Below are positions 7,937 to 17,071 of a DNA stretch of 64,000 nt, in pieces (positions within the stretch are counted from its first letter, which is position 1; every line of letters begins with the position of its first letter). The position numbers were made by a program, and so were the translations under genes. The notes under the pieces are model-generated. The model was given only the letters and a program-made list of their open reading frames with translations, was not told the origin of the DNA and made no database searches. This DNA comes from Flavivirga jejuensis (GTDB taxonomy: Bacteria; Bacteroidota; Bacteroidia; Flavobacteriales; Flavobacteriaceae), in the NCBI RefSeq assembly GCF_030540765.1, contig NZ_JAUOEL010000004.1:434001-498000 (forward strand). Reading direction: 5' to 3'.

Positions 7937-10612
7937 TCATCGTATTTCTCTCATTGTATTCCCTGTTGGTACTGAATAATAGAAATCTGCATCATGACAG
8001 AATCTATCAATTATTGCTTGATGTGATTCATCATAATTTATATTTCCAATATATACAGAAAGCTTAGTTGTTTTTGCCACTGCTTTGTTATGAAGCGATG
8101 CTCTTAGGTTAATAAAGCTAACGACAGCATCATTTTTATCATCTTTATTCGCATTGTAATGTTTTAACATTTGGTCATCAACCCAAGTTCCGTTAACCCA
8201 ATCTCCATCAATGTACAGTTCAATTGTTTGGTCTATACCTATAAAGGCATCTCTTATACTTTCTAATTTTGCTCTTATATTACTAGGGAAGTGGAATTGT
8301 CTAGTAATAAATCTTACTTGATTATCTGAATAAAGTTCATGTTTTGGTAGTTCAATAAAAACAAGGTTTTCCCATTTTCTCCATTTTTCATCATAACTGC
8401 CATAATCATCATCTTTTGTAATTGATGGATCGTATTGTTTGTGAAGGCTTCTATAAAATGAAGGTTTAGCACCGTCAATATCCCGACAAATCATTGATTT
8501 TGGTCTAAAGACTTTATTGTCCTTAAACATTCCATTATTTGAATATGAATAGACAGCGTTATCTGTGTTTAATGAGCTTTCTTTTAATCTGATTGAAAAT
8601 GTATCATCTTTTGCTCTTATAATTAATAACCGTTTTTGGTCCTCATTATAATCGAACACAACTCCTTCAGGGAATTTATTGTTTAATGCAGCTGTTACAG
8701 CATGCATTCTTCTTAAAAAGATTTCTCCCATGGGAATACGTATTATTTGCTGCGAAGAAATTAAAGGTTGTCCGTTTATTTTGTAACTCAGTACAGTAAA
8801 TACATATTCTTGGGGCATCAGCATATTTTTACTTTGTGTTCCAAGTAAACTACGCGATAAATTATTTAAATATTTTAAGGAGCTAATCCAAGGGTAGGAA
8901 CATTCAATTAATTTACAACAGCCTATGCCTCCAGATTCTGGAGCAATTTTATAAGATAATGTAAAATCTGCGAGGATTTCTTTATCGTTTGATAGTAAAA
9001 TGAATGTGCCTCCTTTGTCTACACCTCCTTTATGCGTGATGGAAGGGTTTTCCCGAACGAATGCTGAAAACTCTTCTTTGTCTTTATCGATATCAAACAT
9101 TAAACAATCGAAATCAAGTCCTTTGTTTGATTTAGTGCTATCTACAAAGTTTTTACTTTGTGAAGGCTCTTCTCCAAAATGACCTTCGATTCTATATAAA
9201 TCGGTACAGTCTAATTCAACATTCAACGGATTTTGTACCCAACTACCTGGTGCTAAAAGAGATTTATGAAAGCTAAGATTGTATTGTTGCTTATAATTTT
9301 CAGTTTTATCGAAATCCCAGGCTTTTAATAAGAATTCATCAACATCAAAATAAACAGGAATAGCCTTTGATCCTAAAGGCCCACAACTTAAGGAGGGGGT
9401 GATTTCAATTTCTTGGGCATTGTTCAAATTGAAATTATCTAACATAAAACGAACACGTTCTATTAAGGATTTTACCTTTTTAATAATCGTGTGATAATCA
9501 TTATTTACAGGAGCATGATAAAAACTATGTCGTAATTCTGGGTATACTTTTTCAGATTCTAAACAGCCAAGGAGTAAGTGTTTTGGAAAGGCATGAATAT
9601 CTGGACAGCACTCGGCTTTTAATTTCAATAATAAATCGGCTATTTCATTGAAGGTGTCGCTCACGTTTTTTGTGAGTGTATAGCGATATTGCACACGTTC
9701 GTCATTTGAAAAATTATCCAAATCGTCAATTTGGTTTAGAATGGTATTACTTACGCCATTTGAAATGTTGAGTAATTCTGAGAAACCAAGGAAAAAATCA
9801 CCAAAAGCGGTATTTAATTCGTTTTTTGCATTTGTAATTTTAGTTTTATAGGTAGCAGCAATTTCTGCATAGTTAGAAATATTATTGTTTCCGCCACTTT
9901 CCCCATTGAGAATGACACGCTGAACTGCAGTTCTGGGCAATGCCAGAATTGTCTCGTAAATATTATGTTTATTAAAAATTGAATCTTCACTGTTAACAAT
10001 ATTTTCAACAGCATCTTTATCAATAAGTAACACTTTTACATTCTGAATATTGGGTTGCCCTTGGTTGTCACAATTGGTAGTTGTACAGATGTCTGCATCT
10101 TTTTCGTAGCATTCTAAGTATAGAACAACTACTTTGTTTTCGAGTACCGCAGATGTGAGTAAAGAAGCTTCTTCATCTTCTGATGCATCTTCATCTGATA
10201 CTAATTCATGCAATGTGATTACACTGCCTTCGTCTTGGAAGGGTTGATATAAAACGTGTTCATCTGTAAATAATTTGGAGTGCGTAAATGTTATACTATC
10301 CACCATCTCGTTGATGTTTTTGAAAGAGCTTCCTGAAACAGCTTCTTCTTCAACTTCGATATCGTTTTGGAGTTTAATTAGATCACCATCTGTGGTAATT
10401 CCACAACCTTGGTGTATTACGATTTGAGAAGTTGTTGCATCAAATTCAACTCTAAATCCACAAGCAATACCAACACCTGTAAGGCAAACACGCGTGAGTC
10501 TATCTTGTTCATCAAAATACTCCATAAACTCATTAAGTTTTGCGGAGGTAAGTACTTGGTCATCCACGAAGGAGCTGTACTGCGGTGTAATTTCTAAAAG
10601 TTTTCTGCTCAT
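7937..10612 (-). CDS. Large eCIS structural protein, candidate fibre or baseplate component
   Basis: 891 aa, no signal peptide. The N-terminus (about 8-55) reads TPQYSSFVDDQVLTSAKLNE then DRLTRVCLTGVGIACGF, a segment I associate with an uncharacterised protein found in Bacteroidota contractile systems between the baseplate and tape-measure genes. The rest is long, mixed and without a known motif I can name. Position corresponds to Pvc13 (tail fibre) of Photorhabdus systems, and no other gene here is a better candidate for target recognition, but the likeness is positional only. It begins 10 bases after the preceding baseplate gene ends. Confidence 0.68.
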   Translation of the reverse strand: MSRKLLEITPQYSSFVDDQVLTSAKLNEFMEYFDEQDRLTRVCLTGVGIACGFRVEFDATTSQIVIHQGCGITTDGDLIKLQNDIEVEEEAVSGSSFKNINEMVDSITFTHSKLFTDEHVLYQPFQDEGSVITLHELVSDEDASEDEEASLLTSAVLENKVVVLYLECYEKDADICTTTNCDNQGQPNIQNVKVLLIDKDAVENIVNSEDSIFNKHNIYETILALPRTAVQRVILNGESGGNNNISNYAEIAATYKTKITNAKNELNTAFGDFFLGFSELLNISNGVSNTILNQIDDLDNFSNDERVQYRYTLTKNVSDTFNEIADLLLKLKAECCPDIHAFPKHLLLGCLESEKVYPELRHSFYHAPVNNDYHTIIKKVKSLIERVRFMLDNFNLNNAQEIEITPSLSCGPLGSKAIPVYFDVDEFLLKAWDFDKTENYKQQYNLSFHKSLLAPGSWVQNPLNVELDCTDLYRIEGHFGEEPSQSKNFVDSTKSNKGLDFDCLMFDIDKDKEEFSAFVRENPSITHKGGVDKGGTFILLSNDKEILADFTLSYKIAPESGGIGCCKLIECSYPWISSLKYLNNLSRSLLGTQSKNMLMPQEYVFTVLSYKINGQPLISSQQIIRIPMGEIFLRRMHAVTAALNNKFPEGVVFDYNEDQKRLLIIRAKDDTFSIRLKESSLNTDNAVYSYSNNGMFKDNKVFRPKSMICRDIDGAKPSFYRSLHKQYDPSITKDDDYGSYDEKWRKWENLVFIELPKHELYSDNQVRFITRQFHFPSNIRAKLESIRDAFIGIDQTIELYIDGDWVNGTWVDDQMLKHYNANKDDKNDAVVSFINLRASLHNKAVAKTTKLSVYIGNINYDESHQAIIDRFCHDADFYYSVPTGNTMREIR

Positions 10613-10622
10613 AACATTTGCA

Positions 10623-13280
10623 TTAAAGTTTACCTAAATTTGTGCGTCCAAGAATGACACTTTGCTGTGGGTCATCATTATCACAGTTGTGTAATCTACC
10701 TTGTGTATAAATCGTGTGTAGACTACTCATAATGGAAATAAGGTTTTTCATTTTTGTAATGGGTTGATCTTGTCCCATATTAGTTTTGTCCAGTAACCAT
10801 GCTTTGTAAGCATCTTCCAGAACCATCATTTCATTTTCTTCGGTTGCTGTATCAAAGCTTGATGGATATCCAATCCAGCATATTTTTGCGAGTATGTGAG
10901 ATGGTAGTTCTTTTTGAATGAGATCTTCCATAAAGCGCCTGAAGTCAATATTTGAATAACGTTCTGTCCAACCAGGTAATACAATAGAAACCCTGAAAGA
11001 GTAGGGGTCTACACTTTCACAACTATCACAATTTTCAGTGCAAATAGGCATGAAATGTGGAGTTAGTGACGGTTTGTGCACGTTCGGTCTTAGCAAAATA
11101 TGCTCAATCACGTACATCCCCTCGTTGGGTTTGAGTTCATTCATAAAGGCGACTACTTCATCGATGGCAGCTTCTGCTTCTGCGAGCGTATCGAAGGCTG
11201 GGATTCTTCGTGCTATCACATGACGCTCGTCCGTTGGATCTGGATATAAGGGATTGGTTAAATTAAAATAGAATTTACCAGCGATATTTGTTTTGATTTC
11301 GTAATTTTCTACATATCGGCCGTAGTTTTTTACATCTAATATTTCAGCAAAAAGAGCTGCTAGCGTATGATAATGTTTGCTAGATGATGATAAAATGGTG
11401 TCCGCTTCATTAGTAAACCTAAAACGGTACTCAATTTTCCCATCCATATCAATCTCTTCGTAGATTTCTAACGGATCGTTAGAAAAATCTCTTCGGAAGT
11501 AATTTGTATTGCCCGTAAGGAGTGCTATTCGTTTTTGAAATGAAGAAATATTTGATGTATCCCATAAGTCTTCTGGTGCTTGTTTCCAATAATTAAAGCT
11601 TAAAGGACGCTGGCATCCTATGTTTTTGTAGTTTTGAATAAATCCCTCCTTGGTTTTTAATACTTCTTCATCTGAATAAGAGCCGTATAGTTGTTTCATC
11701 AGAAAAGCATATTCACTAAAATTTTCTGCGAAACGTGCTAATAGGTGATCTAAGGTTTCATTTCTTCTTGTTACTTTATCATCTAATGTTTGAAATAGTA
11801 GAGAGGTAAGATTTTCATCTGTACTGTATTCTGAAGAAACCAATTCTGTTCTGTCTTTAACATTGGCTACCAGTTGGGTGAAATAGGTATCACGCAGTTC
11901 TCCATTAATGGAAAGGATTTCGCTTACTTTTTGTAAGTGAGCGAAATAAGATGCTAAAATTTGGTCAAAGAACAGGAGGTACGCTTTGAGTTGTTTTGCT
12001 TGAGATGTTTCTGCTGTTGTGGCACGAGCTTTTACTCCTAATTGACCTATTCCGTAGACGTCTGGAAAATCATTTTGCACGGTACTATAGGAGCCTGTAT
12101 CTAAATAAGATCCAGATGGAAGCTCCAGTTCCTTCGATGCTGATGCCACAATACTAGCGGCTGTATGGTCTGTTGTCTCTAAGTTTTCTAAATGATTATC
12201 TATTGCATCTTGGTTCAGGTTTAGTGGAAGGTAGCCTTTAAAATAACTAAATGCACTCTTATCACAAAGAATAGGTTTCATGTTCTTAGTTACGCATATG
12301 TTCCATTCTAAGCTGTCTGAAGTACTGCCATCACATGTGTTTATGGTTATATCTCGGATGACGTCAACGCCTTCAATTTTTTGTATAATTTGAATGAGAT
12401 CACTTAATCTAACTTCTTTTACCAATTCTGAGGCTTCTAATTCTGTCACGTCTAGGAATCCATTTTCTAATAGTGGACCGTTGAAGATTTTATCGGTTGG
12501 ATAGCCTTTTTCAAGCATTTCTTTTAGTGAATAAAACCGCAGGGATGGCGAAAGGTAATTCTTGATTGCTCGCAGGATATGGGCATGTACTAATTCTTCA
12601 TCTGCATCTGGGAGCAATTCAATATGGGCACAAACCGCAATAGGAAACTCATCAACTTCTTCAATATTTATAAGATCTTCACATAAATTACGATGTGCAT
12701 GATAGGTCTCACGAACCAATTTTTTTAATCTTTTTAACTCAGTATTTTTTTTAGCATCTGTATCAAATACATCTTCATCTAAAGGGGCTATTTCAATAAG
12801 GATATCATACAAGCCATTAAGAACAAATTCATGTTGGTTATTGGAGTCAATTTCGAAAGGTTGATAGGAGAGTTTATCTTCTTTACAATCGATATATACG
12901 GTCTTTTCATGTTTTCTTAGCCAGGCATTTTTAATGCCTTTTATATCAATAAATATTTTTCTATAATCCTGTGCTGTAACGGGTTTAATAGGCAAAGCAC
13001 CTTCGGCGGTTAAGAATTGCTCTTTTAGATAATCAAAATTACTTTCTTCGGCGAGTAAGGTTTCCATTGGAAGTGCCATACGAGCACCTAAATCTGTAAT
13101 GGCATAACATAATGCCTCCAAAGTGGTAATACCTGGGTCGTGCGAATTGTAATCTGTCCATAGTTTGCTACCCAGTTCTTCAATATAAGACACGCCTTGC
13201 TTTCTTAGAAAATCGAAATCTAGATCGTCTGAGGTTTGAGTGCTTTTAGTTATGGTTGTATCTTTAACTAAGGTAGACAT
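10623..13280 (-). CDS. Large baseplate protein (Pvc12/Afp12-like)
   Basis: 885 aa. It follows the baseplate-J gene by 6 bases, as Pvc12 follows Pvc11. The N-terminus has YIEELGSKLWTDYNSHDPGI then TTLEALCYAITDLG (about 32-65), a motif seen in baseplate wedge proteins of contractile systems of this phylum (the SHDPGIT-LE-L-Y-I-D pattern). The remainder is probably several beta-rich baseplate domains. I infer that it pairs with the J protein to form the wedge ring around the spike. It contains a cysteine-rich stretch near 'ICTENCDSCESVDPYSF' late in the protein. Confidence 0.8.
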   Translation of the reverse strand: MSTLVKDTTITKSTQTSDDLDFDFLRKQGVSYIEELGSKLWTDYNSHDPGITTLEALCYAITDLGARMALPMETLLAEESNFDYLKEQFLTAEGALPIKPVTAQDYRKIFIDIKGIKNAWLRKHEKTVYIDCKEDKLSYQPFEIDSNNQHEFVLNGLYDILIEIAPLDEDVFDTDAKKNTELKRLKKLVRETYHAHRNLCEDLINIEEVDEFPIAVCAHIELLPDADEELVHAHILRAIKNYLSPSLRFYSLKEMLEKGYPTDKIFNGPLLENGFLDVTELEASELVKEVRLSDLIQIIQKIEGVDVIRDITINTCDGSTSDSLEWNICVTKNMKPILCDKSAFSYFKGYLPLNLNQDAIDNHLENLETTDHTAASIVASASKELELPSGSYLDTGSYSTVQNDFPDVYGIGQLGVKARATTAETSQAKQLKAYLLFFDQILASYFAHLQKVSEILSINGELRDTYFTQLVANVKDRTELVSSEYSTDENLTSLLFQTLDDKVTRRNETLDHLLARFAENFSEYAFLMKQLYGSYSDEEVLKTKEGFIQNYKNIGCQRPLSFNYWKQAPEDLWDTSNISSFQKRIALLTGNTNYFRRDFSNDPLEIYEEIDMDGKIEYRFRFTNEADTILSSSSKHYHTLAALFAEILDVKNYGRYVENYEIKTNIAGKFYFNLTNPLYPDPTDERHVIARRIPAFDTLAEAEAAIDEVVAFMNELKPNEGMYVIEHILLRPNVHKPSLTPHFMPICTENCDSCESVDPYSFRVSIVLPGWTERYSNIDFRRFMEDLIQKELPSHILAKICWIGYPSSFDTATEENEMMVLEDAYKAWLLDKTNMGQDQPITKMKNLISIMSSLHTIYTQGRLHNCDNDDPQQSVILGRTNLGKL

Positions 13281-13286
13281 GGCATA

Positions 13287-16200
13287 TCAATTTATTGGTT
13301 CGGTGGATTTACATTTTGATGTAATTGCGGTTACGCTATGTTCTTTAGCGGAGACCAAAATGGCTTTTGCGCTTGTTGGAATTATATTAGTTTTGGCAGT
13401 ACCAGTTGTTCCTGGAGTTTTAATATGTCTTAAAACAACACTGTCTAAATAATCTACATACTTTAGCTGCTCTAAATAGGCAATGAGTTTACTTCTATGA
13501 AAGGTTATTCCAAAATGTAGGCTAGCTGTTTCCTTGTAGGCCCATGGCGATAAATACCTTTTAATATCTTCTTCTAATTGCTTGGTATAATAGTTTTGAT
13601 CATAGCCTGTATTAAATTGAACATTCAAGGTTACTTTTACTTCTTCATAATCGGGATTGATAATTTGTGCTTCAACAAACATGGTGTTTAGACCATTTAT
13701 GTAGGTTTGTATTTCATTTCTTTTTGCTGTGCTAAGTCTTGGTTGAAAAATATCGAACGCGTTCTGATTTACAGTATCTGGAATTACAACAATGGCTACA
13801 TGTCCTGGTGCATGAAAATTGTTATCTTTTGTATGGTTAAGGCATTTAACTTTATAAACTTCTTTAAATTCTTCTAAAATTAGATGTTCGTAATCCCATA
13901 AATTGATGGCACGATCGCGGTGTCTGATACGCTCTGAAATGCGCTGATAGTAATTTTCGTCTCCTTCTTCTGGGCTACCACCAAAAGTTCCGTATGGTTG
14001 AGTTACGCTCTTTATATGCGCGTTTCTTTCGGTAAGCTTACTTATGGTACCAGCCTCAAGACCATCAACTAGATGGGAAAGCTCGTTTTTATTATTGCTA
14101 AAAGTGGTTTTAATTACTTGCGCATGAATCGCTTTGAAACGACAAACGACGTCAAAATTTCGTTGTGTATTTGCTTTTAGCCAAACCATTCCTGATGGTA
14201 ATAACGAGTGTTCTGTTGTTGCTTCTGAGGGAATTGTAATTGTAACAATACCTGTTTTTAAGAAATTACCAGTACTATCTCCTAATAGATAGTTGCTATC
14301 TAACTCCTCCCAATCGTTGCCTTGTAGTACAGACCATGTGATTTTTTCGTTTGTTGCAAAGGAATCTGCCAATGGATTTTCGGTACCTTCAATTAATTGA
14401 AATAATAGTTGCACTTGTTGCAATGTAACGGTACCTGTGAGGCCTATGTATAGGGTGCCTCCTTGACAATATTCGGGTGCTACGAATAGGTTGTTTTCTG
14501 CTTGCCCAAAAGGATGTTCATGAAATAATTGAATCGTGTCTAAATTCTTTGTTGTATCTGATGGATTTTGGAAGTCAACTATTTGTTCTGCAGTATAGTC
14601 TACATATAACTTTTCGATGAATGGCGTATATGGCTCATTTGGTAATAAGGTATCGACTTTACTTGTAAGAGCTAAAGCGTATACTTGCGGAAAGATGGCA
14701 TGCAAAAATGATTGGTTTAATGAAAGCTTTAGAGGTCCCGTTTTTCTAATTTTGGGACTTGTTTCTGCTAGTATTGAAAGTTGTAATTCGAACCCTTCTT
14801 CTGCTGATGTAAATAAGGAGGTTTCGGCATTTATGACATCTGAAGTTTCATTATTATTGATAGTAAGTTTGGCTTTAAAATAATCGTTACTATCTACGTA
14901 TAGATTATCTACATTACTTAGAGCATTTTGATAAATGGCAGGGGATAGGTTTTTACTAGTGTCGGTTTTTCTATATGCTATGTAATGATCCATGAAATCT
15001 GACGGCGTGTTTAGCCATGGCGCCCTTATTGTTATCGTTTTCCAGTTCTTACTAAATGCATCAGGCGTATCTATATAGAAGGAAGAACGCTCAATGGGTT
15101 GTGTTGTAAAAGGATGAAAAGGCTTATCTTCTGCTAAATCGCCCAAATCATTTCTTAGGCTTACTTTTTCTGCTCCTGCAACTGCTACTTTTATTGTTGT
15201 AGTTAGAATACGTTTTTTTAAAAGTTGGGTATATAGTTTATAGCCCTCATTAAATTCCGGTTGTTGTGTTTTAAGTAAAAATCTTAAAACTGGATGTGTG
15301 GTTTCAAAATTCTCACCATGGATTTTTTTATCGTAAGGTAAGATAGCTTCCTGACTTTTATCTAGTGCAAGATAGAGCTCCATATTATTGTCAGAAACTT
15401 GGGTTGCGTAACCTGTTTTGGATGTCGTTTCCAAGGTAAAAGGGCCTAGCCAGCCTTTTTCTCCTGTTGCATACACCTCAAAGACGTTTGCAAGATTGGC
15501 TGTGCTTATAGTGTTTATGTGATCTTCTGTTGTATATTTTACAAGTATATCACGATCTCCTTCTTGAAGATTTAAAGTAGGTGCTGCGATTGCAAAACCT
15601 AGCTTTGGAGTTTCTAATACTGTAGTTGGTTTATAGTGTTCTGGATACCCAAATGGAAGCCATTGAGGCTCTTCTTTAAATGCTCCTCCTTTTCCATCGA
15701 TAGAATCTACTTGACTTGCGGCATACAAAGCACTTTCTTCTGTTGGTTTTTGTTTTATATGGTGATAAATGCTTTTTAAAGAACTTACAGCTATTTTATT
15801 TACTACAACTTCTTCATCTGTGGCGTATTGTAATTTATTACCATCAGGATCTTTACCAGCTTCTAGTAATGTGCCTTCGTTTATTTTTGTAGATGATATA
15901 TTCTTTGCTACTTCAAAAATAAGGTGTACACTATCTTCAATAGGGGCTTTCTTTTCAATTTGAAGAATTTCCTTGTAGTAAAAATCGAGATGTCGTTTTG
16001 TAATTCCATTAAATCGTGTTTTGGAATGTTCTATGAGTTTAAGAAAGCAAACAAACAGCGTTAGGTGTGGGGTGAGTGAAGTCCCTGTTTCAATTTCGGA
16101 TAGAAAACTTGTAATTTCTTCTTTTTCTATAAAAAAGTTTTCCCAGTTGCCTAATGGTGTGTTGGTATCTTGAGTACTAAAATAATTTACTTCTTTAGCG

Positions 16201-16343
16201 AAGGTATATGCAAATTCCATCCATTCTGAAAGCGTAAAATCATTCAGTTTGAGATTTTCAGGCACCAAAGCACTTTTAACGCGTTCGGCTTGTCCAGTAC
16301 CACTATGGTTTATTAAAAAGGTATGTTCGCAGTTTTTTGCCAT
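13287..16343 (-). CDS. Baseplate J-like protein (Pvc11/Afp11-like)
   Basis: 1018 aa. The C-terminal third shows the baseplate-J signature: PYGTFGGSPEEGDENYYQRI then SERIRHRDRAINLWDYEHLI then LEEFKEVYKVKCLNH, followed by a domain beginning APGHVAIVVIPDT. In T4 terms this is a gp6-like wedge component. The longer N-terminal part is beta-rich and specific to eCIS-type systems. The gene starts 2 bases after the gp25-like gene and is followed after 6 bases by the second baseplate gene, so all three are probably co-translated. Confidence 0.88.
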   Translation of the reverse strand: MAKNCEHTFLINHSGTGQAERVKSALVPENLKLNDFTLSEWMEFAYTFAKEVNYFSTQDTNTPLGNWENFFIEKEEITSFLSEIETGTSLTPHLTLFVCFLKLIEHSKTRFNGITKRHLDFYYKEILQIEKKAPIEDSVHLIFEVAKNISSTKINEGTLLEAGKDPDGNKLQYATDEEVVVNKIAVSSLKSIYHHIKQKPTEESALYAASQVDSIDGKGGAFKEEPQWLPFGYPEHYKPTTVLETPKLGFAIAAPTLNLQEGDRDILVKYTTEDHINTISTANLANVFEVYATGEKGWLGPFTLETTSKTGYATQVSDNNMELYLALDKSQEAILPYDKKIHGENFETTHPVLRFLLKTQQPEFNEGYKLYTQLLKKRILTTTIKVAVAGAEKVSLRNDLGDLAEDKPFHPFTTQPIERSSFYIDTPDAFSKNWKTITIRAPWLNTPSDFMDHYIAYRKTDTSKNLSPAIYQNALSNVDNLYVDSNDYFKAKLTINNNETSDVINAETSLFTSAEEGFELQLSILAETSPKIRKTGPLKLSLNQSFLHAIFPQVYALALTSKVDTLLPNEPYTPFIEKLYVDYTAEQIVDFQNPSDTTKNLDTIQLFHEHPFGQAENNLFVAPEYCQGGTLYIGLTGTVTLQQVQLLFQLIEGTENPLADSFATNEKITWSVLQGNDWEELDSNYLLGDSTGNFLKTGIVTITIPSEATTEHSLLPSGMVWLKANTQRNFDVVCRFKAIHAQVIKTTFSNNKNELSHLVDGLEAGTISKLTERNAHIKSVTQPYGTFGGSPEEGDENYYQRISERIRHRDRAINLWDYEHLILEEFKEVYKVKCLNHTKDNNFHAPGHVAIVVIPDTVNQNAFDIFQPRLSTAKRNEIQTYINGLNTMFVEAQIINPDYEEVKVTLNVQFNTGYDQNYYTKQLEEDIKRYLSPWAYKETASLHFGITFHRSKLIAYLEQLKYVDYLDSVVLRHIKTPGTTGTAKTNIIPTSAKAILVSAKEHSVTAITSKCKSTEPIN

Positions 16344-16345
16344 AT

Positions 16346-16756
16346 CTATATTTCTGATCCTTCCACTTTGTAAAATGGAAATACCATATTTGCTCTTGAG
16401 TTTGTACTTCGGATTATATATTCTATTATAATTTGAATTTCGCCTTCTAATTCGTTAGTTGTATCTAAGTCGATTTTAAGGACATCAATTCTGGGTTCAT
16501 GATAAAGGATTGCTGTTTTTATTAAATCACGGATATAGGTTTTAAGCGTAATATCTAATGGTTGAAATAAAAGCTCTTCTAAATTGCAGCCATAGCCAGG
16601 AACCATAATGCGTTCGCCTAATTTTGTTGATAATAGAATTTCTAAGCTTTTGTTAATGTCTACCACACCAGATGTAGTGACTAGTGTGCCTGTATTTCGA
16701 TCGAAGTGTGGCGGGAAACTCCAGCCTTCACCTAAAAATATGTCTTCGTTAATCAT
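16346..16756 (-). CDS. gp25-like baseplate protein (Pvc9/Afp9-like)
   Basis: 136 aa, the normal size for the gp25/IraD family. Visible features are FLGEGWSFPPHFDR at the start, the VVDINKSLEILLSTKLGERI helix (about 31-50), then MVPGYGCNLEELLFQPLD, and the late EPRIDVLKIDLD strand. gp25 proteins nucleate sheath assembly at the baseplate. In transcription order it follows the PAAR gene after 17 bases and precedes the J gene by 2 bases. Confidence 0.9.
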   Translation of the reverse strand: MINEDIFLGEGWSFPPHFDRNTGTLVTTSGVVDINKSLEILLSTKLGERIMVPGYGCNLEELLFQPLDITLKTYIRDLIKTAILYHEPRIDVLKIDLDTTNELEGEIQIIIEYIIRSTNSRANMVFPFYKVEGSEI

Positions 16757-16773
16757 TTTGTTTGTTCTTATTT

Positions 16774-17067
16774 TTATCCTATTAATACTGTAAATTCTCC
16801 AAGAACGATGGTACCTCCATGTGCTGTACTATCTCCCATTCTTGCTGCGGGCATGCCTCCGATGAGGACTGTTGATGATCCCATGATGATTGAATCTGGA
16901 GGCCCGGTACAAACCGCCATATCACCAACTCTTGCTGCTGGTGTTCCTCCAATTAATACTGTTGGGTCGCCAGGAGGAAGAATAGGACCTCCTACGTGTG
17001 GCACGCCTCCTGGATTTACCATAGGACATACATGCATGTCATTAATTCTTGCTGCTGGTGCTCCCAT
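16774..17067 (-). CDS. PAAR-motif spike tip protein (Pvc10-like)
   Basis: 97 aa. It has three PAARxxD repeats (GAPAARINDMHVC at the start, TPAARVGDMAVC in the middle, MPAARMGDSTAH near the end), alternating with GGPILPPGDP and GSSTVLIGG strands. PAAR proteins form the metal-bound conical tip that sits on the VgrG-like spike. There is no C-terminal toxin extension, so it is a plain structural tip. It starts 4 bases after the spike gene. Confidence 0.93.
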   Translation of the reverse strand: MGAPAARINDMHVCPMVNPGGVPHVGGPILPPGDPTVLIGGTPAARVGDMAVCTGPPDSIIMGSSTVLIGGMPAARMGDSTAHGGTIVLGEFTVLIG

Positions 17068-17071
17068 TGTG

